Origin: Polaromonas sp.
Lineage (GTDB): Bacteria; Pseudomonadota; Gammaproteobacteria; Burkholderiales; Burkholderiaceae_C
Reading direction: 5' to 3'
Assembly: GCA_021737975.1 (NCBI GenBank)
Contig: JAIPCZ010000007.1
Coordinates: 35,010-99,009, forward strand
DNA: 64,000 nt
Made by a program: the position numbers and the translations under genes. This document shows positions 10,464 through 21,246 of the stretch, one piece after another. Under the pieces are notes generated by a model, which saw only the letters and a program-made list of their open reading frames with translations, was not told where the DNA came from and made no database searches. Each line of letters begins with the position of its first letter. Positions within the stretch are counted from its first letter, which is position 1.

Positions 10464-12391
10464 TCCATCAACAAATGACGCAGCAAGTTGCGCAATTTGG
10501 CCGGGCGCACAGGTTTGTGCAATAGCGTCAATTGCGCCAGCTGGGCCGCCTGGATAAGGGCCGGATCGGTGTCCCCACTGATGAGACAGGCCGGCACCGG
10601 ATAGGTCAGTTGCTGGCGCAACTGTGCCACCACGCGTATCCCGTTCAGAGGCTCATTCAGGCGGTAGTCACTGATGATCAGGCAGGGCAACACACCTTGT
10701 CGAATCAAAATTTGAGCGCTATGCAGGTCGCTCGCCTCGGCCACCACCATGCCCCAGCTTTGCAACAAACCCACCAGTGCCTGGCGCACCATGTCATCGT
10801 CCTCAACCACCAGCACCGTCCCTTGCGGCAAGTCGGATGTTTGGGGCGTGTCAAGGACCGGCGCCAAAGCCTGGTCCCGATTGGGACCCACCCTGGGCAC
10901 CTTGACGCAAAAACGCGTTCCCACACCCAAGCGCGACGAAAGCTCCAGGGGATGCGTCAACAGCCGGCAGCTCCGCTGCACAATGCTCAGACCCAGACCC
11001 ATGCCCAGGCTGCGTTGCCTTGCTGGATTGTCGACCTGGTAAAACTCTTTGAAAACATCATTCTGATGTTCGGGTGCAATGCCCAGGCCACTGTCCCACA
11101 CCTCGATGCTGGCCTGCGGCTTGTTGCCAGGGCAGCGGCACGCGACCAGCACCCCGCCCGTTTCGGTATAACGCAAGGCATTGCCCACCAGGTTGAGCAA
11201 AATGCGATAGAGCAGGGCCGGGTCAGTTCTAACCCAAACCGAGCAAGGCCGAATCCGCAACTTCAGGCCCCTGTCCTGGGCCAACGGCGCCAGATCACGC
11301 ATGAGACGTTCGAACAACTCCATCAGGGGAAATTTTTCAAACCGGATCTGGACGGCTTTGGCCTCCAGTCGGGAAATATCGAGCAAGCCGTCGAGCAGAT
11401 TTTGCATCGCGTTCACCGAGGCCTGCAGGTTGCCGACCAGTTGACGGGTCTGCCCGTCGTGCGAAAGCTGGGCCAGGCGCGCGATAAACATGCCCAGGGC
11501 ATGCACCGGCTGGCGCAAATCATGGCTGGCGGCGGCCAAAAACCGCGACTTGGCCTGGGTTGCCAGTTCAGCCTCCTCCTTTTTCTCACGCAAGGCCTGA
11601 GTCACCGTGGCCACCTGGTCCTCGAGGTCCTGGCGCACGCCAGCCAGACGACCTGCCATCTGCATCAGGTTCCTCTGCAAGTCGATGAGCGGATCCCGTG
11701 GCGGCGTCAGCGCCTGCACTTCCGCAGCGGCGGCAAAATCGCCGTGCCCGATGCGCTCCACGAGATGCGACACCCGCATCAGCGGACGAATCACACCGGC
11801 ACTGAGTCTGACTGCCAACACCAAGCCAAACAGCAGCCCGAGGGCGCTGATCAGACCGCCAAGCAAAAGAATTTCCCTTTGTTGCGCTGCCACGGACTCG
11901 CGTGAGAACTGCACCACCACCTGACCCAGGGGCGTGGTTTGCGCCGCGCCCGTTTGGTTCGAGTCCTCGTACAAATCGTCGTGCTTGATACCGCTTGCAA
12001 AAACCGGTTGTGTCAGCATATCGAACGAGCCCAGCGCATCGAAGCTGTGTGCCTCTTCGCTGGAAGGCGGTGGTGAAGAGGCCTCTCCCAGAGCCTTGCC
12101 AGCGCTCGCCAGGACTTGGCCCTGCGTGTCAAAAATTTCAACCCAGCGCAAGTCGGGCTCCCTTAAGGCGCCGCGCGCCAGCGCTTGCAACTGCTGCTTG
12201 TTGGCGGCGAACAAGCCGAATTCACTGGCCAGAGCCAACTGGCGTGCCACCGAACGGTTGCGCAGCTGGTAGGCCTGGGTGATGTCGTCAAAACGGGTGA
12301 TCAAAAAGACCAAAGACAGCAACACGCTCAGCAGGGACACGGGCAGCAGGGCTGCCACCAGCATCCGGACCCGAATGTCCGGTGTTTTCAT
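10430..12391 (-). CDS. Hybrid sensor histidine kinase (TM-periplasmic-TM, HAMP, HisKA, HATPase, C-terminal REC)
   Basis: AASHDLRQPVHALGMF H-box; GMGLGLSIVQRSC; REC VLVVEDDDMVRQAL ... IISDYRLN. Confidence 0.94.
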   Translation of the reverse strand: MKTPDIRVRMLVAALLPVSLLSVLLSLVFLITRFDDITQAYQLRNRSVARQLALASEFGLFAANKQQLQALARGALREPDLRWVEIFDTQGQVLASAGKALGEASSPPPSSEEAHSFDALGSFDMLTQPVFASGIKHDDLYEDSNQTGAAQTTPLGQVVVQFSRESVAAQQREILLLGGLISALGLLFGLVLAVRLSAGVIRPLMRVSHLVERIGHGDFAAAAEVQALTPPRDPLIDLQRNLMQMAGRLAGVRQDLEDQVATVTQALREKKEEAELATQAKSRFLAAASHDLRQPVHALGMFIARLAQLSHDGQTRQLVGNLQASVNAMQNLLDGLLDISRLEAKAVQIRFEKFPLMELFERLMRDLAPLAQDRGLKLRIRPCSVWVRTDPALLYRILLNLVGNALRYTETGGVLVACRCPGNKPQASIEVWDSGLGIAPEHQNDVFKEFYQVDNPARQRSLGMGLGLSIVQRSCRLLTHPLELSSRLGVGTRFCVKVPRVGPNRDQALAPVLDTPQTSDLPQGTVLVVEDDDMVRQALVGLLQSWGMVVAEASDLHSAQILIRQGVLPCLIISDYRLNEPLNGIRVVAQLRQQLTYPVPACLISGDTDPALIQAAQLAQLTLLHKPVRPAKLRNLLRHLLMDQRDSGTETGS

Positions 12392-13332
12392 GGCCGCTGC
12401 TCCATGCGCCTTAACGCAAGGGTCAGGGCCTTCACATCGAATGACAAGCCCAGCACCCTGGCCACCTGCTCGTTGACGCTGATTTCAAAATCAAGGGGCT
12501 CCAGAGCCAGCTCAGGCAAGACCCGATTGGCCAGCACACCAATCGCCCACCGTCCCGCCTGTGAGCCCGCCTGGGTGGGTGTGCTGTACAAGGCCAGCAT
12601 GGCACCCGCGCGCGCATAGGCGGGGGAAAAGGCGACCAGCGGGACCTTGTGACGGATCGTGGTCATCAGAATATTCTGAATGCTGTTGCTGTTGAAAACC
12701 AGCGGGTCAGCGAGCGCCAGCATCACATCGCTGTTCTCCAGGACAGACTGCAACGCCGGAAATAATGAGCTGCTGTCGTCCACACTGGCTTCCTGGAAGA
12801 CCAGTCCGTTGGCGCTGGCCAGCGGTCGCAAAGCCAGTGCCCGAGTCAAAGAATCAGGCCCCCACAGAATACCCACGCGTTTTGCCTGCGGCAGCGCCAG
12901 ACGAATCAGCGCCAACTGGCGTTGCAACGGCTGATCCAGGTAAAGCGCGTTGAACTGGGGAGACACCTTGCGCCCTGACTCGCGCAGGACGCGCTCAAAG
13001 CTGCTGCGTGGCACCAGCGCGCTCAACACCGGGGCCATCAGCTTAGCCCGAGCCAGGCTCGCTGCGGCCTCGGTTCCCAGCGCGACAAACGCCTGGGGAT
13101 TGCGCGCCGTCACCTGCGCATTGGCAGCGGTCCATTCGTTCACGTTCATCTGCTGGACGTCAGCACGCGGCACACCGGCAAGCTCGACGCTGGTGATGAA
13201 GGCGTTCGCGGCAGCCGCATAGGCCGCGGTGCTGTCACTGCTGACAATCACCACGCGCAACTCGGCATGGGCCCCGCTCGCGATCAGCCACAGCGCCAAC
13301 ATGGCCAGCATTGAGCGCGACAAGGCCAGCAT
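12388..13332 (-). CDS. Periplasmic ABC-type substrate-binding protein, uncharacterised (PF04392-like)
   Basis: Signal peptide ending GAHA; LPQAKRVGILWGPDS; 4-bp overlap with the downstream kinase. Confidence 0.8.
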   Translation of the reverse strand: MLALSRSMLAMLALWLIASGAHAELRVVIVSSDSTAAYAAAANAFITSVELAGVPRADVQQMNVNEWTAANAQVTARNPQAFVALGTEAAASLARAKLMAPVLSALVPRSSFERVLRESGRKVSPQFNALYLDQPLQRQLALIRLALPQAKRVGILWGPDSLTRALALRPLASANGLVFQEASVDDSSSLFPALQSVLENSDVMLALADPLVFNSNSIQNILMTTIRHKVPLVAFSPAYARAGAMLALYSTPTQAGSQAGRWAIGVLANRVLPELALEPLDFEISVNEQVARVLGLSFDVKALTLALRRMEQRP

Positions 13333-13343
13333 GTCGCCAGGCC

Positions 13344-15332
13344 CTAATTGTCGAGCCGCAATGTCAGGAAAGCACGCCTGCGAAACTCGAATTCCGGGGC
13401 AAAGTCGAGGTAAGGCTCACCCAGGTTTTGCACCACCAGCGCGAATTCACCGCGCCGGACACCCCAGCGCAAAGCCTTGGCCAGGCGCACATCCGTGCGT
13501 GTGAACGCCCGGTTGGTGTCGCTTGAGCCCTGAAGAGAAGTCGTTCCGCCGTCCTGATGAAGCACGGACAGTTCCAGGTCAGCCGGCAAGCTCTGTGTAA
13601 AAAACAAGGTGCTCGCCAACTTGGGAACAACAAAGTCCAGGCTCGAATCAGACCGCGGATTTGAAACGGAAATGCGCGTTCGGGCCTGGTTAAAGCCCAC
13701 CTGCGCACCCTGCCAGGGCTTCCAGTTGAGTTGGTATTCAAGCCCGCGAATTGAAAAGCCTTCGCTGTTGTAAAAATCCGCGGGGGTCGACGGCAACAGG
13801 GACGATCCTGGCGGTAACGGGTAGCGCAGTCGTTCGACAAAGCCACTCACCTTTTCGTGGAACAGCCGCACATCCAGCGTGGCACCCCATTGCGGCACAC
13901 TCGCGAGGTAACCCAACTCGCGTGCCACCAGGCTCTCGGGCTGGAGGTTGCCACGCGACAGAGAAGTCACCTGAAGCGGCAAATTGCCGTAGCTGTAGCG
14001 GACATTGCTGCTGGTCTCGAACACGCTGGGAGGGCGAAACGCCCGGCTGACGCCGGCACGCACGGTGTGCCCTGGCGACACATGCCAGTTGAGCATCAGG
14101 CGAGGCGCCAGGCTGAAACCAAACCGGCTGTGCTGCTCACCCATGAAGCCCGCGTTGAGCAGCCAGTCGGGTGACAGGCGCCACTCGGCGTTGGCAAACA
14201 AGCGCTTGAAGTCGGTCACCAGCGCCTCGCTGCTGTTGTACAAGGGCTCGGATGTCACCTGCTCGCGCCGCCATTCACCACCCCAGACCACCCGCAGCCC
14301 GTCACCTTTGCGAAACGTGTGCTGCAGGGTCACTGAATCGTTGACGGAATTGCCCCTTGCAGACACATCGATACTGTCATTGATACCAAGTGGAAGCAGC
14401 GAGTAGGCAAACGAATCGCGGTAATCTTCCTGCGTGCGAGACAAGAGGAGCGCCAGGTCCTCGTTCGGCCCCAGCGTGCGATGCCAGTCGATCTGCATAA
14501 ACCCCGATTCATAAAAGCCGTCACGCGGTGGTGAACCCGCCTGCCCCGCAAATCCCCGCCCGGCATCGATCCCGAGCATACCAGCACGAAATTGCACCTC
14601 GTCGTCCAGAGACGCTCGCCAGTCCGAGCGAAAATTGACGCGGCGCACCTGGTTGTGCCCGTTGGATCCGGCCAGGCCATCGTCAGCGCGGCTGTCCACG
14701 CTGAGGCGAAAACCGGCCTGATCGGTGCGCCAGCCGAGTGCCGCCTGGGCATCGCGAATTCCGTTTTGGCCGGTCGAAATTTTCGCCTGCACACCTTGGG
14801 TGACCTCCGTGTGCTGCGTCACGATATTGACCACACCCAGTATGGCGCGGGCCCCATAGGCCGCCGAATTGGAACCACGCAGCACCTCGATGCGTTCAAT
14901 ATCTTCCAGCGCCACCGACATCAGCCCGGGCCCGACACTGCCAAAGAGGTAAGTCGAGTAAGCCGAACGTCCGTCCACCAGCACCTGCATACGCCCAGAA
15001 TAGCTGTTGAAACCGCCGTGATAAGTGGCTTGGGGCAAGTCGCCCTCAAAGGCGTTGCTGGTCTGGAAACCCGGCACCAGTCGCAACAAATCGGCCACAT
15101 CGCGCGCACCCGAGCGCCGGATCATGTCGCGGTCCAGAATGGTGACGGCGCCGGGTGTTTCGTCAAGGCGCTGCGGCAGCCTGGAGACCGACAGCACGAT
15201 CGGCATCTCGTCAAAAAAATCATTTTCTGACATGGCATGGCCGGACTGTGCCCATGCCGCTGGTGCGCAAAGCAAGCAAAAGGCAATCAGCGCAGCCGCC
15301 CTGACTGCGCCGCTAGTTGATGTTGTTGTCAT
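13344..15332 (-). CDS. TonB-dependent outer-membrane receptor
   Basis: Plug domain DETPGAVTILDRDMIRRSGARDVADLLRLVPGFQ, IERIEVLRGSNSAAYGARAILGVVNIVT; C-terminal aromatic-rich strand ending LTLRLDN. Start refined to ATG 15332. Confidence 0.93.
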   Translation of the reverse strand: MTTTSTSGAVRAAALIAFCLLCAPAAWAQSGHAMSENDFFDEMPIVLSVSRLPQRLDETPGAVTILDRDMIRRSGARDVADLLRLVPGFQTSNAFEGDLPQATYHGGFNSYSGRMQVLVDGRSAYSTYLFGSVGPGLMSVALEDIERIEVLRGSNSAAYGARAILGVVNIVTQHTEVTQGVQAKISTGQNGIRDAQAALGWRTDQAGFRLSVDSRADDGLAGSNGHNQVRRVNFRSDWRASLDDEVQFRAGMLGIDAGRGFAGQAGSPPRDGFYESGFMQIDWHRTLGPNEDLALLLSRTQEDYRDSFAYSLLPLGINDSIDVSARGNSVNDSVTLQHTFRKGDGLRVVWGGEWRREQVTSEPLYNSSEALVTDFKRLFANAEWRLSPDWLLNAGFMGEQHSRFGFSLAPRLMLNWHVSPGHTVRAGVSRAFRPPSVFETSSNVRYSYGNLPLQVTSLSRGNLQPESLVARELGYLASVPQWGATLDVRLFHEKVSGFVERLRYPLPPGSSLLPSTPADFYNSEGFSIRGLEYQLNWKPWQGAQVGFNQARTRISVSNPRSDSSLDFVVPKLASTLFFTQSLPADLELSVLHQDGGTTSLQGSSDTNRAFTRTDVRLAKALRWGVRRGEFALVVQNLGEPYLDFAPEFEFRRRAFLTLRLDN

Positions 15333-15360
15333 GGGGCGTATTCTGCCTTGCCGCGACCGA

Positions 15361-16047
15361 CTAGTCGACAGCCGCAGGTGCCACCACCCGCCCGGCCTCG
15401 ATGGTGATGCTGCGCAGGCATCGCTCCGCCATGGCACGGTCATGGGTGACCAGCAGCAGCGTCGTGCCCAGTTCCCGGTTCAGGTCGAACATCAGGCGCA
15501 TCACCGTCTCGCCGGTGGCGAAGTCAAGGCTCCCGGTGGGCTCGTCGGCCAGCAAGACCGCCGGCTGCACCACAAACGCACGCGCCAGTGCCACCCGCTG
15601 TTGTTCGCCGCCCGAGAGCACCTTGGGGTAAGCCCGCAGGCGCTGGGCCAGGCCCACGCGGTCGAGCATCTCGGTGGCCAGCTTGCGCGCCTGGCGCCGG
15701 CCCGCGAGTTCCAGCGGCAGCATCACGTTTTCAAGCGCCGTCAAGTTGCCCAGCAACTGAAAGCTCTGAAAGACAAAACCCAGCTTCTCAGCGCGCAGGG
15801 CGGCGCGCTCGTCCTCACTCAGGGCAAACAGGTCCTGCCCGGCCAGCCGCACCGTGCCCCGGCTGGGCGTGTCCAGGCCGGCAATGATCGACAACAGGGT
15901 GCTCTTGCCCGAGCCCGAAGCACCGACAATAGCCACGGTCTCACGGGATCGCAGCGAAAAATCAATGTCCTGCAAAATCTCGAGTGTCCCGGTCGCATCG
16001 GTCACCGACTTGAAAACGTGCTCTACCGAGATAATGACATCAGACAT
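15361..16047 (-). CDS. ABC transporter ATP-binding protein (LolD/YbbA type)
   Basis: Walker A GASGSGKST, signature LSGGEQQRVALARAF, Walker B VLLADEPTGSLD. Start refined to ATG 16045-16047 (MSDVIISVEHVFK). Confidence 0.94.
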   Translation of the reverse strand: MSDVIISVEHVFKSVTDATGTLEILQDIDFSLRSRETVAIVGASGSGKSTLLSIIAGLDTPSRGTVRLAGQDLFALSEDERAALRAEKLGFVFQSFQLLGNLTALENVMLPLELAGRRQARKLATEMLDRVGLAQRLRAYPKVLSGGEQQRVALARAFVVQPAVLLADEPTGSLDFATGETVMRLMFDLNRELGTTLLLVTHDRAMAERCLRSITIEAGRVVAPAAVD

Positions 16048-16720
16048 GGATATTTCTTTGCAACAAATGAATGTGAACCGACGCCACTGTATCGCGTTGG
16101 CGGCTGTCCTTGCCAGCAGCGGGATTTGGCGCGGCGTGGCGGCCGCCACAGCACAGCCCGCGCGCCCTGCCCTGCTGGTGCTGGGCGACTCCCTGAGCGC
16201 CGAGTATGGCCTCAGGCGCGGCACGGGCTGGGTGGCACTGCTGGAGCAAAAGCTGCGGGCTGAAAATATCCTTGCCGAGGTGGTCAACGCCAGCATCAGC
16301 GGCGACACCAGTTCAGGCGGCCGCGCCCGCCTGGCGGCGCTGCTGGCGCAACACCGACCCGCGCTGGTGGTGATCGAACTGGGCGGCAACGACGCGCTGC
16401 GCGGCCTGCCGCTCGACCTCACCCGGGACAACCTGCTGGTCATGACGCGCCTGGCACAGCTAGGCGGCGCCAAGGTGGTGTTGCTGGGCATGCAGGTCCC
16501 GCCCAACTACGGGCGAGATTACGCCCAGCGTTTCTCCCGCATGTACGTTGACGTGGCCAAGGTCACCCGGGCGGCCCTGGTGCCCTTCTTTCTCAAGGGG
16601 ATTGCCGATGCCCCCGACAGCATGGCCTGGTTTCAGCCTGACCGCATTCACCCCAGGGAAGAAGCCCATCCGCGCATGCTGGCCAATGTCTGGCCAGCCA
16701 TCAAGAAAGGGCTGCAATGA
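16046..16720 (+). CDS. tesA: Arylesterase / lysophospholipase-like SGNH hydrolase (TesA-like)
   Basis: LVLGDSLSAEYGL, VIELGGNDALRG, DRIHP catalytic block; divergent from a YbbA-type ATPase. Alternative start at 16067. Confidence 0.9.
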   Translation: MDISLQQMNVNRRHCIALAAVLASSGIWRGVAAATAQPARPALLVLGDSLSAEYGLRRGTGWVALLEQKLRAENILAEVVNASISGDTSSGGRARLAALLAQHRPALVVIELGGNDALRGLPLDLTRDNLLVMTRLAQLGGAKVVLLGMQVPPNYGRDYAQRFSRMYVDVAKVTRAALVPFFLKGIADAPDSMAWFQPDRIHPREEAHPRMLANVWPAIKKGLQ

Positions 16721-17769
16721 GCCTGAGTCCCCTCAGCGCGACGGAAGTCATGGCACGGCTGGCAGACTTCGATGCCATCATTGATGCCCGCAGCGAGGAC
16801 GAATACCAGGCCGACCATCTGCCAGGTGCCGTCAACTGGCCCACGCTGAACAATGCCGAGCGTATCGAGATCGGGACCCTTTACAAGCAGGTCAATCCCT
16901 TTGAAGCCAGAAAGCGGGGCGCGGCAATCGCTGCGCGCAACATTGCCGCGCACATTGAGCGGCACGTCATCGACAAGCCCCGCGAATGGCGGCCGTTGGC
17001 CTACTGCTGGCGCGGCGGGCAACGCAGCGGTTCGCTGGCGCTGATCCTGAGCCAGATCGGCTTTCGTGTGACGCTGGTGGAGGGCGGCTACAAGGCCTTT
17101 CGGGCGGCGCTGGTGCAGGACATCGTGGCGCGTGTCCCGAGCCTGTCGTTCCGGGTCGTTTGCGGCCCGACCGGCAGCGGCAAGACACGCCTGCTGCAGG
17201 CCCTGGCCGCGCAAGGGGCCCAGGTGCTGGACCTGGAGGCGGTGGCCAACCACCGCAGTTCAGTGCTCGGTGCGATGCCCGGGCTGGCGCAACCCACCCA
17301 AAAACATTTTGAAACCCTGCTCTGGGACAGATTGCGCCACTTTGATCCGGCCGTGCCCGTCTTCGTTGAAAGCGAAAGCAAGAAAGTCGGCAACTTGTCT
17401 GTGCCGGCCGCGATGATGGAGGCGATGCGCGCCAGCCCCTGCCTGAACCTGCAATTGTCTGATGAGGAGCGGGTGGCGCTGTTGCTGGAAGACTACGACC
17501 ACCTGACGCGCAACGTCGCCTACTTTTGTGAACGGCTGGAAAAGCTCACCGAGCTCAAGGGGCATGAGGTCGTGAAACGCTGGCAAAGCATGGCGCGGGA
17601 AGGTGACTTTGCCACGGTGGTGATGGAGCTGCTGAGCCAGCATTACGACCCGGCCTATCTGCAATCGATGCAGCGAAATTTTGGGCAATTTGCACAGGCC
17701 GATCAGCTGACCCCGACCGACCGGTCAGCCAAGGCGATGGCCGCCCTGGCAAGCCAGTTGCTGGCTTGA
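16717..17769 (+). CDS. mnmH: tRNA 2-selenouridine synthase (rhodanese + P-loop)
   Basis: FDAIIDARSEDEYQADHLPGAVN, YCWRGGQRSGSLA, GPTGSGKTRLLQALA. Confidence 0.94.
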   Translation: MSLSPLSATEVMARLADFDAIIDARSEDEYQADHLPGAVNWPTLNNAERIEIGTLYKQVNPFEARKRGAAIAARNIAAHIERHVIDKPREWRPLAYCWRGGQRSGSLALILSQIGFRVTLVEGGYKAFRAALVQDIVARVPSLSFRVVCGPTGSGKTRLLQALAAQGAQVLDLEAVANHRSSVLGAMPGLAQPTQKHFETLLWDRLRHFDPAVPVFVESESKKVGNLSVPAAMMEAMRASPCLNLQLSDEERVALLLEDYDHLTRNVAYFCERLEKLTELKGHEVVKRWQSMAREGDFATVVMELLSQHYDPAYLQSMQRNFGQFAQADQLTPTDRSAKAMAALASQLLA

Positions 17770-17793
17770 GGAGACGGGGAGCCAGTCAGAGAA

Positions 17794-17961
17794 TCAGGTG
17801 GCCGGTGTGTCTTGCGCCGCCTGGTCGGGGGCGTTTTCCTGGCCCTCAGGACCGCCCTCGCCCGCCTTGCGCTGGGCTTTTTCCTTGAGTTTCTCTTCCT
17901 TTTTCTTCTTTTTTGCCAGTTCTTTCTGACGCTTTTCGTAGCCGTAGTTAGGTGTTGCCAA
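17794..17961 (-). CDS. Small lysine-rich protein, 55 aa, TTG start (M)ATPNYGYEKRQKELAKKKKKEEKLKEKAQRKAGEGGPEGQENAPDQAAQDTPAT
   Basis: Open frame with TTG at 17959-17961 and TGA at 17794-17796, upstream in-frame stop 12 nt before. Shorter than the shortest ORFs in the track. Confidence 0.55.
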   Translation of the reverse strand: MATPNYGYEKRQKELAKKKKKEEKLKEKAQRKAGEGGPEGQENAPDQAAQDTPAT

Positions 17962-18038
17962 GTTGTGCTTTCAAGTTAATACGTTGATTTTAGCCGCCCT
18001 GGTGATGCTGGCCGGGCTGACAGGCTGCCATCCGGCAC

Positions 18039-19244
18039 TCAAGCGCAATGTTGCAAGGCCTGCAACAGGTCAACCTGCAGGTCGGCGGCAGACTCCAGAC
18101 CCATGGAAAAGCGCACCAAAATGCCGCGCTGCAAATGGCCGGGCCAGCTGCTGCGCATGGTCTCTAGCTGGTAAGGCATCACCAGGCTCATGGGGCCGCC
18201 CCAGCTGTAGCCAATCTTGAACAACTGCAGGGCATCGCAAAAAGCATCCACCCGAGCCTGGCTGAAGTCAGGCTTGAAGATCACGCTGAACAGCCCGGCA
18301 GCCGTGCCCGGACCGTCGCCGCACACCGCCTGCCAATGCCGATGACCGGGTGACCCCGGCAGCGCCGGATGCAATACCTGGGCAAACTCGTTGCGCTGCT
18401 GGCACCAGGTCGCCAGGGCACGGGTGGTTTCGTCATGCTGCCGGTAACGCAGCACCAGACTGGGCAGCGCCCGCAGGACACCCTCGGCGTCATTGGCGCC
18501 CACGCCCAGACCGAGGCGCATGTGGCATAGCTTGAGTTGCATGTGCAGGCGTTCATCGGTGGTGATGACGCTGCCCATCAGCACATCGCCACCCCCACTG
18601 GGGTACTTGGTCAGGGCATGAATGCTGATGTCGACTGCCAGCGGTGGCAGATGCCCCGGCTGAAGGTCAAACGGCTTGAAGGCAAGGCCCGCGCCCCAGG
18701 TGTTGTCCAGGGCACAAAGAACCTTTGCCGCCCTGCAAATGCGAACCTGCTCGCAAAGATCGGGGAACTCCAGCGTGACCGAGCCCGCCGCTTCCAGCCA
18801 GACCAGTCGGGTATGCGGCGACAGTTTGGCCGCCAGATCGACGGGGTCCATCGGGTCGAAGTAACGGTGTGTGATGCCCCAATGTGCCAGCTCGCCCTCG
18901 GCCAGGGCTTTGGCGGGGCCGTAAGCATTGTCGGGAATGAGCACCTCGTCACCGCGTTTGAGCAAAGCCAGGCACACCGTCGCGATGGCTGCCAGGCCAC
19001 TGGGCACCAGCAAGCACTGGGCGCCGCCCTCCAGCGTGCAAAGACGCTCTTCGAGGGTGTAGGTGGTGGGGGTGCCGTGCAGACCGTAGGTGTAGGCCGA
19101 TTTGTCTTTCCAGTCAAACTGCCGCATCGCAGCCACATTGGGAAAAAAAACCGTCGAGGCTTTGAACACCCCGGGTTGCGGTGCGGCGAACCCTGAAGGC
19201 GGCAGGTAGGGGTGGTGGATCAGGGTGGTGGTGAGTTCAGCCAT
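18039..19244 (-). CDS. metC: PLP-dependent Cys/Met metabolism enzyme (cystathionine beta-lyase-like)
   Basis: YTLEERLCTLEGGAQCLLVPSGLAAI, SIHALTKYPSGGGDVLMGSV. Start refined to MAELTTTL at 19244. Confidence 0.88.
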   Translation of the reverse strand: MAELTTTLIHHPYLPPSGFAAPQPGVFKASTVFFPNVAAMRQFDWKDKSAYTYGLHGTPTTYTLEERLCTLEGGAQCLLVPSGLAAIATVCLALLKRGDEVLIPDNAYGPAKALAEGELAHWGITHRYFDPMDPVDLAAKLSPHTRLVWLEAAGSVTLEFPDLCEQVRICRAAKVLCALDNTWGAGLAFKPFDLQPGHLPPLAVDISIHALTKYPSGGGDVLMGSVITTDERLHMQLKLCHMRLGLGVGANDAEGVLRALPSLVLRYRQHDETTRALATWCQQRNEFAQVLHPALPGSPGHRHWQAVCGDGPGTAAGLFSVIFKPDFSQARVDAFCDALQLFKIGYSWGGPMSLVMPYQLETMRSSWPGHLQRGILVRFSMGLESAADLQVDLLQALQHCA

Positions 19245-19261
19245 GGCAGAGGCAGGGAGTG

Positions 19262-19786
19262 TCAAACACTCCATTTTTTGATCAGATGCTCGGGACGCAT
19301 GCTGTCGTAACCCTCGAAGGGTTGGTGAATCCACGGGTTGGTCGGCAAGAACTCGACCGAATAATCGGGCGTGAAATTCGACAGCGACTTGGTCCAGATC
19401 ACGGCGCTGCGCAGCTCGGTGATCGGCTTGTAATTGTTCTTGAGCTGATCGATCACGGCATGCAGCGTGAGGCCGGAATCTGCCAGGTCGTCCACCAGCA
19501 GGACCTTGCCGGCAATTTCGCCCTTGGGGGTCGTGATGTAGTGGGCGATGTCAAGGTTGCCCTGCTGCGTGCCTGACCCGGCGCGATAAGAACTGGTGGA
19601 CATGATGGCCAGCGGCTTGTCGAAGACACGCGACAAGATATCGCCGGGACGCATGCCGCCGCGCGCCAGGCAAAGAATGGTGTCGAATTCCCAACCGGAC
19701 TGAAAAATCTTGATCGCCAGTTTTTCAATCAGGCCGTGGTACTCGTCATAACTCACATACAGGTGCTTGCCGTCTTCTGTCAACAT
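19262..19786 (-). CDS. Purine phosphoribosyltransferase family protein
   Basis: CLARGGMRPGDILSR and PRPP loop VLLVDDLADSGLT. Confidence 0.9.
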   Translation of the reverse strand: MLTEDGKHLYVSYDEYHGLIEKLAIKIFQSGWEFDTILCLARGGMRPGDILSRVFDKPLAIMSTSSYRAGSGTQQGNLDIAHYITTPKGEIAGKVLLVDDLADSGLTLHAVIDQLKNNYKPITELRSAVIWTKSLSNFTPDYSVEFLPTNPWIHQPFEGYDSMRPEHLIKKWSV

Positions 19787-19849
19787 AAATGCCCCTTAAA
19801 TAATGATTGCCAACGTGGATCGGATGCCAATAAAAAAGCGGGTTCGGGA

Positions 19850-21238
<1,389 letters not shown>

Positions 21239-21246
21239 CTATAGTT

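Noticed and set aside
10532-11905. 457-aa plus-strand ORF opposite the hybrid kinase
   Set aside because: Shadow ORF; the kinase motifs on the other strand are unambiguous.
17963-18220. Lipoprotein-like start LAALVMLAGLTGCHPALK (plus strand) next to metC
   Set aside because: Only the first ~20 residues look like a lipobox signal; the rest is antisense to metC. At most a relic.
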